Positions 9,924 through 18,170 of a stretch of DNA of 64,000 bases are shown here, one piece after another; the stretch's first letter is position 1; every line of letters begins with the position of its first letter. The DNA is from Melioribacteraceae bacterium 4301-Me (lineage in GTDB: Bacteria; Bacteroidota; Ignavibacteria; Ignavibacteriales; Melioribacteraceae). The stretch covers positions 24,601-88,600 of the forward strand of contig JBGORM010000010.1 of the NCBI GenBank assembly GCA_041538185.1, read 5' to 3'. The notes beneath the pieces are model-generated. The model worked only from the letters and a program-made list of their open reading frames with translations, searched no databases and had not been told where the DNA came from. The translations under genes and the position numbers were made by a program.

Positions 9924-10221
9924 TGTCCAAAATAATTTTGAAATCAAATCCCGAAGGGATGAATTACCAAATAAATTTAGAAAACTTCAAGATTTTGAAC
10001 TATTCAACTTGTCTTGTAAATCAATCCCTATCTCGTCCCTACGGGACTTTTAACTTCAGTTTGATATTTATTTATTCTATAACTATATAATTCCTAAAGG
10101 GATTACATTGGTTTATGCATAATCAAAACTTTATTGTCCCCTCAGAACAAAATATTTTTAGAATAAAGAACTAAGAAATAGATTAAGTCCCTTTAGGGAC
10201 GAAATAAAAATATATTGGACA
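9924..10221. mobile_element. Candidate MITE-like element, copy A
   Basis: 298 bp bounded by imperfect inverted ends: TGTCCAAAATAATTTT at the left and the complement of TGTCCAATATATTTTT at the right. The interior holds several short hairpins of the type TCCC-(N)-GGGA, for example GTCCCTACGGGAC and AGTCCCTTTAGGGAC. Copy B at 32211-32478 has matching ends and hairpins but lies in the opposite orientation. No open reading frame is present, so it would be non-autonomous. Confidence 0.7.
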
Positions 10222-10311
10222 GATATGGAAATATTAACTAATCCCAAAAATTCAGTGAATAGTTACTATTTTTTTTATATTATGCTTTGTAAATAAGAGA
10301 GAATTTTTGGA

Positions 10312-11208
10312 ATGATTAACAACAATCGTAAATATACAATTGGTGTACTTCAACTTGAACTTTCTGATGATGTAAACGAAAACTTAAAAAAGGCAATTTC
10401 GTGGACCGAAAAAGCTGCTAAAGAAGGTGCACAAGTAATTTGTTTACCAGAACTTTACCGCTCAAAATATTTTTGTCAAACGGAGGATTTTAACTCATTC
10501 AACTTAGCTGAAGGCATATCTGGTCCATCAGCCAACGCATTTCAGAAAACCGCAAGAGAGCTAAATGTAAGTGTAATAGTCCCAATATTTGAAAAACGCA
10601 GTTTTGGTATCTATCACAATAGTGCAGTAGTAATTGATGCTAACGGTGAAATTTTAGGACTTTATAGAAAAATGCATATTCCAGATGACCCGGCTTTTTA
10701 CGAAAAGTATTACTTTACGCCTGGGGACTTAGGCTTTAAATCCTTTCAAACAAAATTTGGGAAAATAGGAACATTAATATGCTGGGATCAATGGTTTCCT
10801 GAAGCAGCGCGTTTAACTTCATTAAAAGGGGCAGAAGTTCTGTTCTATCCCACAGCAATAGGATGGCATCCCAAGGAAAAGGATAAATTTGGCACAATAC
10901 AAAAAGACTCTTGGATTACAATCCAAAGATCACACGCTATTGCAAACGGAGTATATGTAGCATCGGTGAACAGAGTTGGTCTCGAAAAACCTAAAAATGA
11001 ACAGGATGGAATAATTTTTTGGGGTTCATCTTTTATATGCAATCCTCAAGGAGAAATACTTGCAATTGCATCTGAAGATAAAGAAGAAATTTTGCTTGCA
11101 GAGGTAGACTTAAATCAATTAGAAACAATAAGAAGGAATTGGCCTTTTCTCCGGGACAGAAGAATTGATGCATATGATGAAATCACAAAAAGATTTTTAG
11201 ATGAGTAA
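10312..11208 (+). CDS. aguB: N-carbamoylputrescine amidase
   Basis: Nitrilase-superfamily enzyme that hydrolyses N-carbamoylputrescine to putrescine, CO2 and ammonia. The catalytic triad is visible as E47 (CLPELYR), K120 (YRKMHIP) and C157 (LICWDQWFPEAAR). At 298 residues it has the family length. It lies 29 bases upstream of agmatine deiminase on the same strand, which supplies its substrate, so the pair forms the agmatine route to putrescine. The specificity is supported both by the sequence around the nucleophile and by this neighbour. Confidence 0.95.
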   Translation: MINNNRKYTIGVLQLELSDDVNENLKKAISWTEKAAKEGAQVICLPELYRSKYFCQTEDFNSFNLAEGISGPSANAFQKTARELNVSVIVPIFEKRSFGIYHNSAVVIDANGEILGLYRKMHIPDDPAFYEKYYFTPGDLGFKSFQTKFGKIGTLICWDQWFPEAARLTSLKGAEVLFYPTAIGWHPKEKDKFGTIQKDSWITIQRSHAIANGVYVASVNRVGLEKPKNEQDGIIFWGSSFICNPQGEILAIASEDKEEILLAEVDLNQLETIRRNWPFLRDRRIDAYDEITKRFLDE

Positions 11209-11237
11209 TAAATTTCAAACCTAATTCAAATAAGCTA

Positions 11238-12281
11238 ATGAACAAAACCATTAATTTTAGATTGCCAGCTGAATGGGAACCACATAAATCAACAATTATT
11301 TGCTGGCCTCATCAAAAAGAAGATTGGCCACGCAAATTTGCTCCAATACAATGGGTCTATTGTGAAATAATAAAAAATATCACCAATGGTGAACTTGTAA
11401 GAATTATTGTTCAGTCACACAGCCAAAGGACAAAAATTGTAAATTATCTCACTCGCGCTCACATTGATTTAACAAACATAGAATTTATTTATGCTAAAAC
11501 AGACCGCAGCTGGATGCGCGACATTTCACCAATTTTTGTGAAAAGTGAAAATGAAACAATCGCACTTAAATTTGATTTTAACGGCTGGGCAAAATACAGT
11601 AACTGCAAAAAAGACAGAAATATTCCTATGGTGCTTTCAAATGCACTGGAAATAAAAATGATTGAAGCAAAATATAAAAACAAAACAATTGTGCTTGAGG
11701 GAGGAGCTGTCGATTCAAACGGATGCGGTACACTTATAACAACTGAAGAATGTTTGCTGGATAATGATGTACAGCCAAGAAACCCAGGCTTTACAAAAAA
11801 AGATTATGAAAAAATCTTAGAAAAATATTTGGGAATTAAAAACGTAATCTGGCTCGGTAAAGGAATTGCAGGCGATGATACGCATGGACATGTAGACGAT
11901 TTATGTCGATTTGTAAATAAAAATACTGTCGTAATTTGTTCCGAAAAAAATCCATCTGATGAAAATTATATTCCATTAAAAGAAAATTTAGAACGGTTAA
12001 AAGAAGCAAAGCTCGAAGACGGCTCTAAACTAAACATTATAGAAATACCTATGCCGAGACCAATATATTTTGACAATCTTAGGCTCCCTGCAAGTTATGC
12101 TAATTTTTATATAACAAATAATGCAGTTCTTGTCCCAACTTTTAATGATCCAAATGATAGAATTGTATTAAATATTTTTAAGGAAATGTTTAATGATAGA
12201 GAAGTAATTGGCATACATTCAGTCGATCTTGTATGGGGATTGGGGACAATCCATTGCTTGAGTCATGAAGAACCTTTATAA
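11238..12281 (+). CDS. aguA: Agmatine deiminase
   Basis: Peptidyl-arginine-deiminase-fold enzyme converting agmatine to N-carbamoylputrescine and ammonia. 347 residues, with LPAEWEPHKSTIICWPH at the start, RDISPIF, the acidic EGGAVDSNG block, GDDTHGHVDDLCRF, and the nucleophile C340 in GTIHCLSH. It follows aguB closely. No arginine decarboxylase is present in the window, so the source of agmatine must be elsewhere or external. Confidence 0.95.
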   Translation: MNKTINFRLPAEWEPHKSTIICWPHQKEDWPRKFAPIQWVYCEIIKNITNGELVRIIVQSHSQRTKIVNYLTRAHIDLTNIEFIYAKTDRSWMRDISPIFVKSENETIALKFDFNGWAKYSNCKKDRNIPMVLSNALEIKMIEAKYKNKTIVLEGGAVDSNGCGTLITTEECLLDNDVQPRNPGFTKKDYEKILEKYLGIKNVIWLGKGIAGDDTHGHVDDLCRFVNKNTVVICSEKNPSDENYIPLKENLERLKEAKLEDGSKLNIIEIPMPRPIYFDNLRLPASYANFYITNNAVLVPTFNDPNDRIVLNIFKEMFNDREVIGIHSVDLVWGLGTIHCLSHEEPL

Positions 12282-12370
12282 CAAATTTGCTAAGTGAATT
12301 CTGTATTTATACTTTGAAGTAAAAATTTTTTATTACATTAAGTTCATTTGTAAAATTACAAAACAATCTT

Positions 12371-12443
12371 GGGGCTGTAGCTCAGTTGGGAGAGCGGCAC
12401 GTTCGCAACGTGTAGGCCGAGGGTTCGAATCCCTTCAGCTCCA
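12371..12443 (+). tRNA. tRNA-Ala (anticodon CGC)
   Basis: A 73-base cloverleaf folds by hand: acceptor GGGGCTG with CAGCTCC, D stem GCTC/GAGC, anticodon loop TTCGCAA giving CGC, and T arm with TTCGAAT. The acceptor has the G3-U70 pair that specifies alanine. The discriminator is A and the CCA end is not encoded. Confidence 0.97.
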
Positions 12444-12807
12444 CAAAAAAGAAAAAGAGATTGCCGGCTCAAACTTTACTTTGGCCAAGAGTAGGTTTTC
12501 ATATTCTCTCATAAATTTTATTTGGAATCACTTTATTGAAATCAGAGGTTATTAACTTTACACTAACATACTATTAAACTTGTTGAAAATATGACAAGAG
12601 AAAATAAAATTATAGAGAAATACTGCATAGACAGGACTTATGCGAAAGGAAGATTTTGTCTGAAAATACAAGGTCCCAGTCAGCACAAACTGGTGAATAA
12701 TTTGGATTAAAAATTCTTCGAAGAAACAAAAATTAAAGATAAGATAATAAGGTTAATCTTCATTTTTGTTAAGTGATGTTACTAAGGTTATTTAAAAAGT
12801 AAAATGG

Positions 12808-12826
12808 GAATCCACCACTTCGTGAT
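12808..12826 (+). repeat. GAATCCACCACTTCGTG repeat copy
   Basis: Intergenic copy of the short element, preceded by TGGGAATCCA, which also resembles the arm of the ATTCCC hairpin element at 31824-31908. Confidence 0.6.
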
Positions 12827-13011
12827 AATGTTTTGTTTATGATATAATCGAGTCAAAGACTCATTAGTCTCTGACTGAAAGTATTATTACTTTATTGAAA
12901 GCTTATTAACTTGTTTATAAATCAAATAAAATCACTTTAATTGCATGATTCAAGGGTTCTCCGTGTAACTAATGAAGAAAAAGCTAATGTCTCAATCAAC
13001 TATACTTTTAC

Positions 13012-13098
13012 CATCATTGCGGATAAATGAAGTGAGTGAAGAAATCTCAAACAAAAAATTGTTTTAGTTGTCATCTTTGTGCTAGATTACTTCGACAA
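13012..13098 (+). repeat. Degenerate CATTGCG...AATCTC-type dispersed repeat
   Basis: TCATTGCGGATAAATGAAG followed by AAATCTCAAA and, further on, a partly inverted AGATTACTTCGACAAT. This resembles the widespread bacterial repeat that reads CATTGCGAG, GAAGCGAAGCAATCTC. The copy is eroded and carries no gene. Confidence 0.4.
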
Positions 13099-13130
13099 TA
13101 GGAAGTCAACCGATGAAAACAGATAGCTCA

Positions 13131-13177
13131 ACCCACGAAGTGCGTGAGCTCACCACTCCACGAAGTGGTGAATTCTC
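13131..13177 (-). repeat. Double copy of the CACCACTTCGTGG element
   Basis: On the minus strand, one copy reads GAATTCACCACTTCGTGG and the next, a few bases on, GAGCTCACGCACTTCGTGGG. The hairpin CACCAC-TTC-GTGGTG can be drawn almost completely. This is the only tandem arrangement of the element in the window. Confidence 0.7.
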
Positions 13178-13296
13178 ATCGTGTGTGAATTGTCATGATA
13201 AATCAAAACAAGCTTTTTGAAACTCGCAATAGCAATTTTAATTCGTGCAAAATACTACACTATTAACGAAAAACTCGTTCGTGGAGAACTTTTGGT

Positions 13297-15036
13297 TTAA
13301 TATTCTATTGACATCTTAATCATGCCGTAACTTAAATTCGTTTTTGTGTTATCTGTAATATTGTGAGCTGCTGTGTAATTGTAGATTAAATCAAAATAAA
13401 TTTTTCTAATCGGCTCAAGTCGAAATGTAAAAATTAGTTGGTCAGTATTAATTCTTATTCCATCTAAAAATTCAGCCTCTTCATTATCAATCCCATACCT
13501 AAAAGCCGCAGCAGGGTCACCTCCCACATTTCGAATTAAATTACCTTGACTATCAACCACATTTTTACCAGAACGAACATGTGAGTATTCAACAGTTAAT
13601 TTGGCCCAGGCATTTAAATAGTAAGCAATTTTGGAATATATTTCATCGGAATTTGGACCAATTTTATCTCCCAACAACGCACCAAAAGCAGTATAATTAT
13701 TTTCAATATTTGTGTGAGTGTAAACATAGGGCCTTATTCGCGTGTACTCAAGTATTATTTGGAAATCGGGTATTGAAAAAGGATTGTACCAAAAAGCTCC
13801 TATTTTATATGCGGTCTTGTTAATATAACGTGAAAGATCAGACAATCTTGTAATTGGGTTTTCATCTAAAAAGTATGTAGCCTGAAGCTCAAAATTTCTT
13901 ATGAAGTTAGTCTGAAAATTCAAATAAAAAGTACCATTATCTCTATCTTGCAAAGACATTTCAACAAACTTATAAAAAATAAAAGGATTTAAATAGGCAA
14001 GCTCAATACCTCTTCCAGAATAAACTATTGATTCACCCATTCCTATTTCAAATAAATCTGGAAATATAATTTGCAGTCTGTTTGCCGCAATATATTTTGT
14101 ATAATCTAATGACCTGTCAATATTAAAATATCCAACAGTTGAGGCAGTTAATGAAGTAAAGTTCAACACACCGTAATTAAAATTGAACTTCACAAAATCC
14201 AAATCGGGGTGTTCGCCGGAAAGAAACAAACTGCTGCTATAACCATATCCCATTTTTATCTTTTCCCTTCCAATTTGAACTGAATAGTTCATTTTTTCAG
14301 AGGGTTGAGAAAAATACTTCAAATAACCTTGAGTGAAATCGTAATTGCTAATTTTTTCAATGTTTTCTATGTATTTAAAGTTGTAATTTAGTCGCGGGTC
14401 TAAAATTTTAGCAAAACTACTTGAACCGCTAATTCCACCTTTATCCACCATCATCATATAGCCAAGATGGTTTAATATTGTTCCTCTCAGTTCAAAACCA
14501 ATATCAAATAACTCGGAGTTATTTTTTATATCATTAAATTTTTGCCCGTGAATAAATCTACCTAAACCTTCAATATAAAAACTAACACTACTATCTCGGT
14601 AAGCATAAAGGTGTTTTATTTTATTCGAGAAAAATTCGCTTAAACCATAAGAAAACTCTTCACTGCTGCCAATTAGTTGAGCTGTGTTGTTAATGTCTTT
14701 TTTATCATCATAAAATTCATTCTGAAACTTTTTCAATCGTTCGATTTCGGTATGACTTAACAAATTAGTTTGTCCAACTTTGATGCTGTCATGCAAAACA
14801 TCATCTATTTTCTTCAGCAAATTTGCTACTTCCAGGCGAGTCATAATTGGGTCATCTTCATGAATGCTACTAATCAACCCTTTTACTTTCATCTCTTTTA
14901 AGAATGAATATACCTCATTATCGAGCGGTACATTTTCAATTTGGGAATAAATAATTAACGGGCAGAAAAAAATTATGAAAGTGAACCGTAGGCTCAGCAG
15001 CTTCTTGCTGAAAAGAATTGTTTTATTTTTGGGCAT
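13297..15036 (-). CDS. Outer-membrane beta-barrel protein, Wzi/capsule-assembly-like
   Basis: 579 residues. After a signal peptide (about residues 1-31), a short helical segment begins NVPLDNEVYSFLKEMKVKGL, followed by an EVANLLKKIDD helix; this N-terminal arrangement precedes barrels annotated as Wzi-like capsule assembly proteins in this bacterial group. The remainder is a run of amphipathic strands with alternating aromatic residues, ending in SIEY, consistent with a large barrel. The role in capsule or exopolysaccharide attachment is inferred by family resemblance only. It lies 150 bases downstream of the SIS gene on the same strand but is probably a separate unit. Confidence 0.6.
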   Translation of the reverse strand: MPKNKTILFSKKLLSLRFTFIIFFCPLIIYSQIENVPLDNEVYSFLKEMKVKGLISSIHEDDPIMTRLEVANLLKKIDDVLHDSIKVGQTNLLSHTEIERLKKFQNEFYDDKKDINNTAQLIGSSEEFSYGLSEFFSNKIKHLYAYRDSSVSFYIEGLGRFIHGQKFNDIKNNSELFDIGFELRGTILNHLGYMMMVDKGGISGSSSFAKILDPRLNYNFKYIENIEKISNYDFTQGYLKYFSQPSEKMNYSVQIGREKIKMGYGYSSSLFLSGEHPDLDFVKFNFNYGVLNFTSLTASTVGYFNIDRSLDYTKYIAANRLQIIFPDLFEIGMGESIVYSGRGIELAYLNPFIFYKFVEMSLQDRDNGTFYLNFQTNFIRNFELQATYFLDENPITRLSDLSRYINKTAYKIGAFWYNPFSIPDFQIILEYTRIRPYVYTHTNIENNYTAFGALLGDKIGPNSDEIYSKIAYYLNAWAKLTVEYSHVRSGKNVVDSQGNLIRNVGGDPAAAFRYGIDNEEAEFLDGIRINTDQLIFTFRLEPIRKIYFDLIYNYTAAHNITDNTKTNLSYGMIKMSIEY

Positions 15037-15188
15037 AAAATTAATTATTTATTTCTTATCCCGTAATCTATTAAAAATAGTAATTAAGGTATAAAAAATT
15101 ATTCTGGATTGGATAAGACCCAATAATTACACATGACATCTTGGTGATTTGTTAGTGCAAAATCCTTAAGTATTACATCTTAATAATC

Positions 15189-15950
15189 TTACACACCAGC
15201 AATTCTTCTTTTATATTCGTTTAATGCATTTGTTAACCTCTCCCTTGCTGTTGGGTCTCCTGGCACATTATGTGAAGGATGAATAAACAATTTAACTCCT
15301 CTTTCGACTAAAATTTCAGCTACTGTAGTAATCGTCATCCATACAGCGGTAATGAACGCAACAGTAGAGACCGGTCCAATTTTATCGATGTGATTTTTCA
15401 ATGGAACAGAAGCATCTTCAAGTGGAGTGCAGGTATCCACCACAATATCAGCTATTTCGAAAATATTCTTGCCTGAAGAGTGACGAGTTGTTCTTTTTTC
15501 AGCTCCGTTAGCAGAGCCAAAAACTATTACTTTCATTCCAATTTTTTTTGCTTCAAGGGCAACGTCAATATTAACATTATTAATACCTGAGTGAGAAAAA
15601 ATCCACATTGTATCACGTTTATCAAAATTATAGCTCTTCATTATTTCAACGCCATAACCTTCAGCTCTTTCCAAAAACAAGAACTGATGGATACCCATTC
15701 CGCCAACTATATTTGTAAAAAAAGTAAGCGGCACTTCAATCATCGGGTGGAAGCCGACGAATCCACCTATACGCGGGTACATTTCTTCGACCGGCAATGT
15801 AGCATGGCCACATCCAAAAGTATGAACCCACCTTCCTACTTCAATGGTATCAGCCATTACTTCTGCTGCTTTTCTTATGTTTTCCATTTGTGTGCGTTCA
15901 ATTTTATCCATTACCGCACGTGCATTTTTAATCCATTCTTTTGCTAACAT
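15189..15950 (-). CDS. SIS-domain protein (UPF0309-like sugar-phosphate binding)
   Basis: 253 residues, a single SIS fold. Phosphosugar-binding features are HTFGCGHATLPVEEM near residue 43 and IFSHSGINNVNIDVALEAKK, the usual serine-containing loop. The family binds or isomerises phosphorylated amino sugars. Start ATG at 15950 has a GGAG site. It is the last gene of the amino-sugar run, 17 bases after the MFS gene, so a role downstream of the ROK kinase (for example on GlcNAc- or MurNAc-type phosphates) is a reasonable inference, but the exact reaction is unknown. Confidence 0.8.
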   Translation of the reverse strand: MLAKEWIKNARAVMDKIERTQMENIRKAAEVMADTIEVGRWVHTFGCGHATLPVEEMYPRIGGFVGFHPMIEVPLTFFTNIVGGMGIHQFLFLERAEGYGVEIMKSYNFDKRDTMWIFSHSGINNVNIDVALEAKKIGMKVIVFGSANGAEKRTTRHSSGKNIFEIADIVVDTCTPLEDASVPLKNHIDKIGPVSTVAFITAVWMTITTVAEILVERGVKLFIHPSHNVPGDPTARERLTNALNEYKRRIAGV

Positions 15951-15967
15951 GATTTCTCCTCAATAAA

Positions 15968-17155
15968 TTATTCTGAATTAGACTTTAATTTTATTTGACC
16001 TGTTAAAGAGTTTGAGATTTTTTTTAGTGTGATCAATAATAATATTGTAATGAAAATAAGACTGAGTAGAACTATTGCTATAAAGTTTTCTATGCCATAA
16101 TTATGAGCAACAATTCCCGTGAGATAATTCAGTATCATATTTCCACAAAGAGCAATTACAAGAACAAGGCTAAATGCAGTACCTGAAATTTCATTGTATA
16201 ATTCTCCAACATAGCTCAGATACACAGGAAAAGCCGCTGCCAAACCAATGCCAAATAATACCAGGCTAACTACTACTAATAAGTACGATGATACTGTATA
16301 CATTAAAATTCCAGCTAAGAATGAAATAACAAGTGAAATATAAAGGACTAACGTAGAAGGTACTTTTTTTAGAAGGTATCCCAGAGCTAAACGTGTAATT
16401 GTCATCCCAAGCACAAAATACGAGAGCGCATATAATGCTTTGTCGGTTTCAACAAACAAATGTTTGCTCAAGTAAGTAGTAGTCCAGTTGTTCATCAATC
16501 CCTCAACTCCACTTTGAAAAAATAAGATTGCTCCTAAAAGCAAAAGCGGTATTTCCTTTAACAAGGCTAATCCATTTTTAACAGGAAAACCTTGAGGATG
16601 TTTTGGAAGCGGAAATTTTACAGCAATAAAAAAGATAAGAGGAATTAAAATGAACACAGCAATAAAGGAAATGACCGTGTCGTAGGAATAAATTCCCGTT
16701 AATAAACCTATGATTGCAGGCATGCCAAGTGCACCGATTCCAAAGAATACACCAAGCAAGCTCAAATTAGCGCTGCGTCCTTGCTCGCTTATATCAGACA
16801 CCAGTGCATTAGTACCACCATTTAGTGCACCTCCGCCCAGACCAATAATAAACACTGCAATCTGCAAAGGATAAAATTCTTCAGCAGAAGCAATAATTTC
16901 CAAACCAGCAAAAACAAGCAGCGAGCAGGAAATTAAAAGAAGCTTGTATCCATATCTATCTACTATCGGACCAAAAACCAGAGAACCACCAAGGACTCCA
17001 AATGGAAGAAGCGTTGCAAGTGTTCCCGCACTTACCTCATCTATAGAAAATTTTGTAATTACAGCAGGCAAAATTGAGCCTAGGGATATCAGCACAATTC
17101 CAAAAAGAAGCATGCCGATACATGCAGCTGCAAAAACAAGTTTTTTGTTATACAT
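15968..17155 (-). CDS. MFS sugar transporter (FucP/glucose-permease-like)
   Basis: 395 residues with 12 predicted hydrophobic helices and the signature loop GPIVDRYGYKLLL between helices 2 and 3. It is closest in style to the fucose/glucose/GlcNAc permease branch of the MFS. Its start overlaps the end of the ROK kinase gene by 8 bases, tying it to phosphorylation of an imported sugar. By context it should bring chito-mono- or oligosaccharides across the inner membrane. Confidence 0.85.
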   Translation of the reverse strand: MYNKKLVFAAACIGMLLFGIVLISLGSILPAVITKFSIDEVSAGTLATLLPFGVLGGSLVFGPIVDRYGYKLLLISCSLLVFAGLEIIASAEEFYPLQIAVFIIGLGGGALNGGTNALVSDISEQGRSANLSLLGVFFGIGALGMPAIIGLLTGIYSYDTVISFIAVFILIPLIFFIAVKFPLPKHPQGFPVKNGLALLKEIPLLLLGAILFFQSGVEGLMNNWTTTYLSKHLFVETDKALYALSYFVLGMTITRLALGYLLKKVPSTLVLYISLVISFLAGILMYTVSSYLLVVVSLVLFGIGLAAAFPVYLSYVGELYNEISGTAFSLVLVIALCGNMILNYLTGIVAHNYGIENFIAIVLLSLIFITILLLITLKKISNSLTGQIKLKSNSE

Positions 17156-18119
17156 TATTTTCCCTTTTTGGTGACAAACTATTCAAAGCAAGAAAGCCGG
17201 CACCGTAAAGACCTGCATCGCCGCTTAAAGAAGAACCGCAAAATTCAACTTGATTTATACTTATAGGCTGTGCCCACTTACGCGCCTCAAAAACTATTTT
17301 ATCAAGCAATTGCAATGCTGGGCCAAACACGCCGCCGCCAAAAATTATTTTTTCCGGATTGAACAAACTAACTAAATTCGCTGCTGTCATTCCCCAATAT
17401 TCAATTGCTTCGTTAATTACCTTAACCGAAATTGGATCATTTGTTTTATAACTTTCGAAGATCTCGCGTGCTGTAATTTCTTCGATTGGTATTTGTCTTA
17501 AAATACCGGAATAATTTTTTTCCTGCAGTAAATATTCCTTTGCTACTTTAGCAATTCCCTCTCCAGAAGCATGATATTCAAAACAACCACAATCGATATA
17601 TTCTTTTCGGAAAGGCTTATCCAAAGCCAGCCAACCAATAGCGCCAGCAATATCATGCGAACCACGTAAAATTTCCCCGTTAACCATTATTCCAGCACCT
17701 ATACCAGTACCTACTGCTATAAAAATTGCATCCTTGCAGCCTTGTGCAGAACCTTTCCATGTCTCACCTAAAATATAACATGCACGATCACTATCTATAC
17801 TTACAACCGTATTTTTATTAAGAAGTGCAGATTTAATCTGATCTAAAAGCGGATAATTCTCCCATCCAGGGATATTCGGCGCCCAAACCCTTCCAGTATG
17901 AGGATAATAAATACCCGGCACACAAATGCCAACAGCTTCAATCTTTTCTACATCATTTTTCACATAAAATTTATTTATTGCTCTTTGAATCAAAAGTCCA
18001 ACTTCATTGCCTTTTTGCCCTTCGAGCTTTAAAGTCTCTTTTTGAATAATTTCGCCCTCAGGATTAAACAGTGCAGCTGAAATTTTTGTACCACCTAAAT
18101 CGACGCCAATAAAAGACAT
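17148..18119 (-). CDS. ROK-family sugar kinase (glucokinase or GlcNAc kinase type)
   Basis: 323 residues. ATP-binding DLGGTKISAALF at residues 7-18, sugar-binding GVCVPGIYY-like block, catalytic aspartate in the IDSDRAC block near residue 109, GTGIGAGIMVNGE, and GGGVFGPAL near the C-terminus. The zinc motif is shortened: CGCFEYHASGEG keeps CxC but lacks the third cysteine found in CGCGQRGC-type ROK proteins. Directly between a chitinase gene and a transporter gene, so phosphorylation of GlcNAc or GlcN is the likely job. Ribosome-binding GAGG lies upstream. A catalytically dead paralogue is encoded at 29022. Confidence 0.9.
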   Translation of the reverse strand: MSFIGVDLGGTKISAALFNPEGEIIQKETLKLEGQKGNEVGLLIQRAINKFYVKNDVEKIEAVGICVPGIYYPHTGRVWAPNIPGWENYPLLDQIKSALLNKNTVVSIDSDRACYILGETWKGSAQGCKDAIFIAVGTGIGAGIMVNGEILRGSHDIAGAIGWLALDKPFRKEYIDCGCFEYHASGEGIAKVAKEYLLQEKNYSGILRQIPIEEITAREIFESYKTNDPISVKVINEAIEYWGMTAANLVSLFNPEKIIFGGGVFGPALQLLDKIVFEARKWAQPISINQVEFCGSSLSGDAGLYGAGFLALNSLSPKRENNV

Positions 18120-18170
18120 ATTAACCTCGAAATAATTTTAAGCTTTTTAAAAATTCGTGAAATTCGTCTC

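Larger units (their letters stand above)
12444..13296. other. 850-base non-coding stretch rich in decayed repeats
   Basis: No credible gene: the longest frame I noticed is a 39-codon ATG frame from 12591 with no ribosome-binding site. The region holds copies of several dispersed repeats described separately (12808-12826, about 12952-12970, 13012-13098, 13131-13177), interspersed with AT-rich sequence. It lies between tRNA-Ala and the 3' end of the convergent barrel gene, a typical landing zone for mobile DNA. Confidence 0.7.

Noticed and set aside
9924..10221. Possible CRISPR array because of repeated TCCC/GGGA motifs
   Set aside because: The motifs are short, not evenly spaced and differ in sequence; no spacers or cas genes.
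12591..12710. 39-codon ATG open frame
   Set aside because: No ribosome-binding site, no recognisable sequence and located in a repeat-rich spacer.
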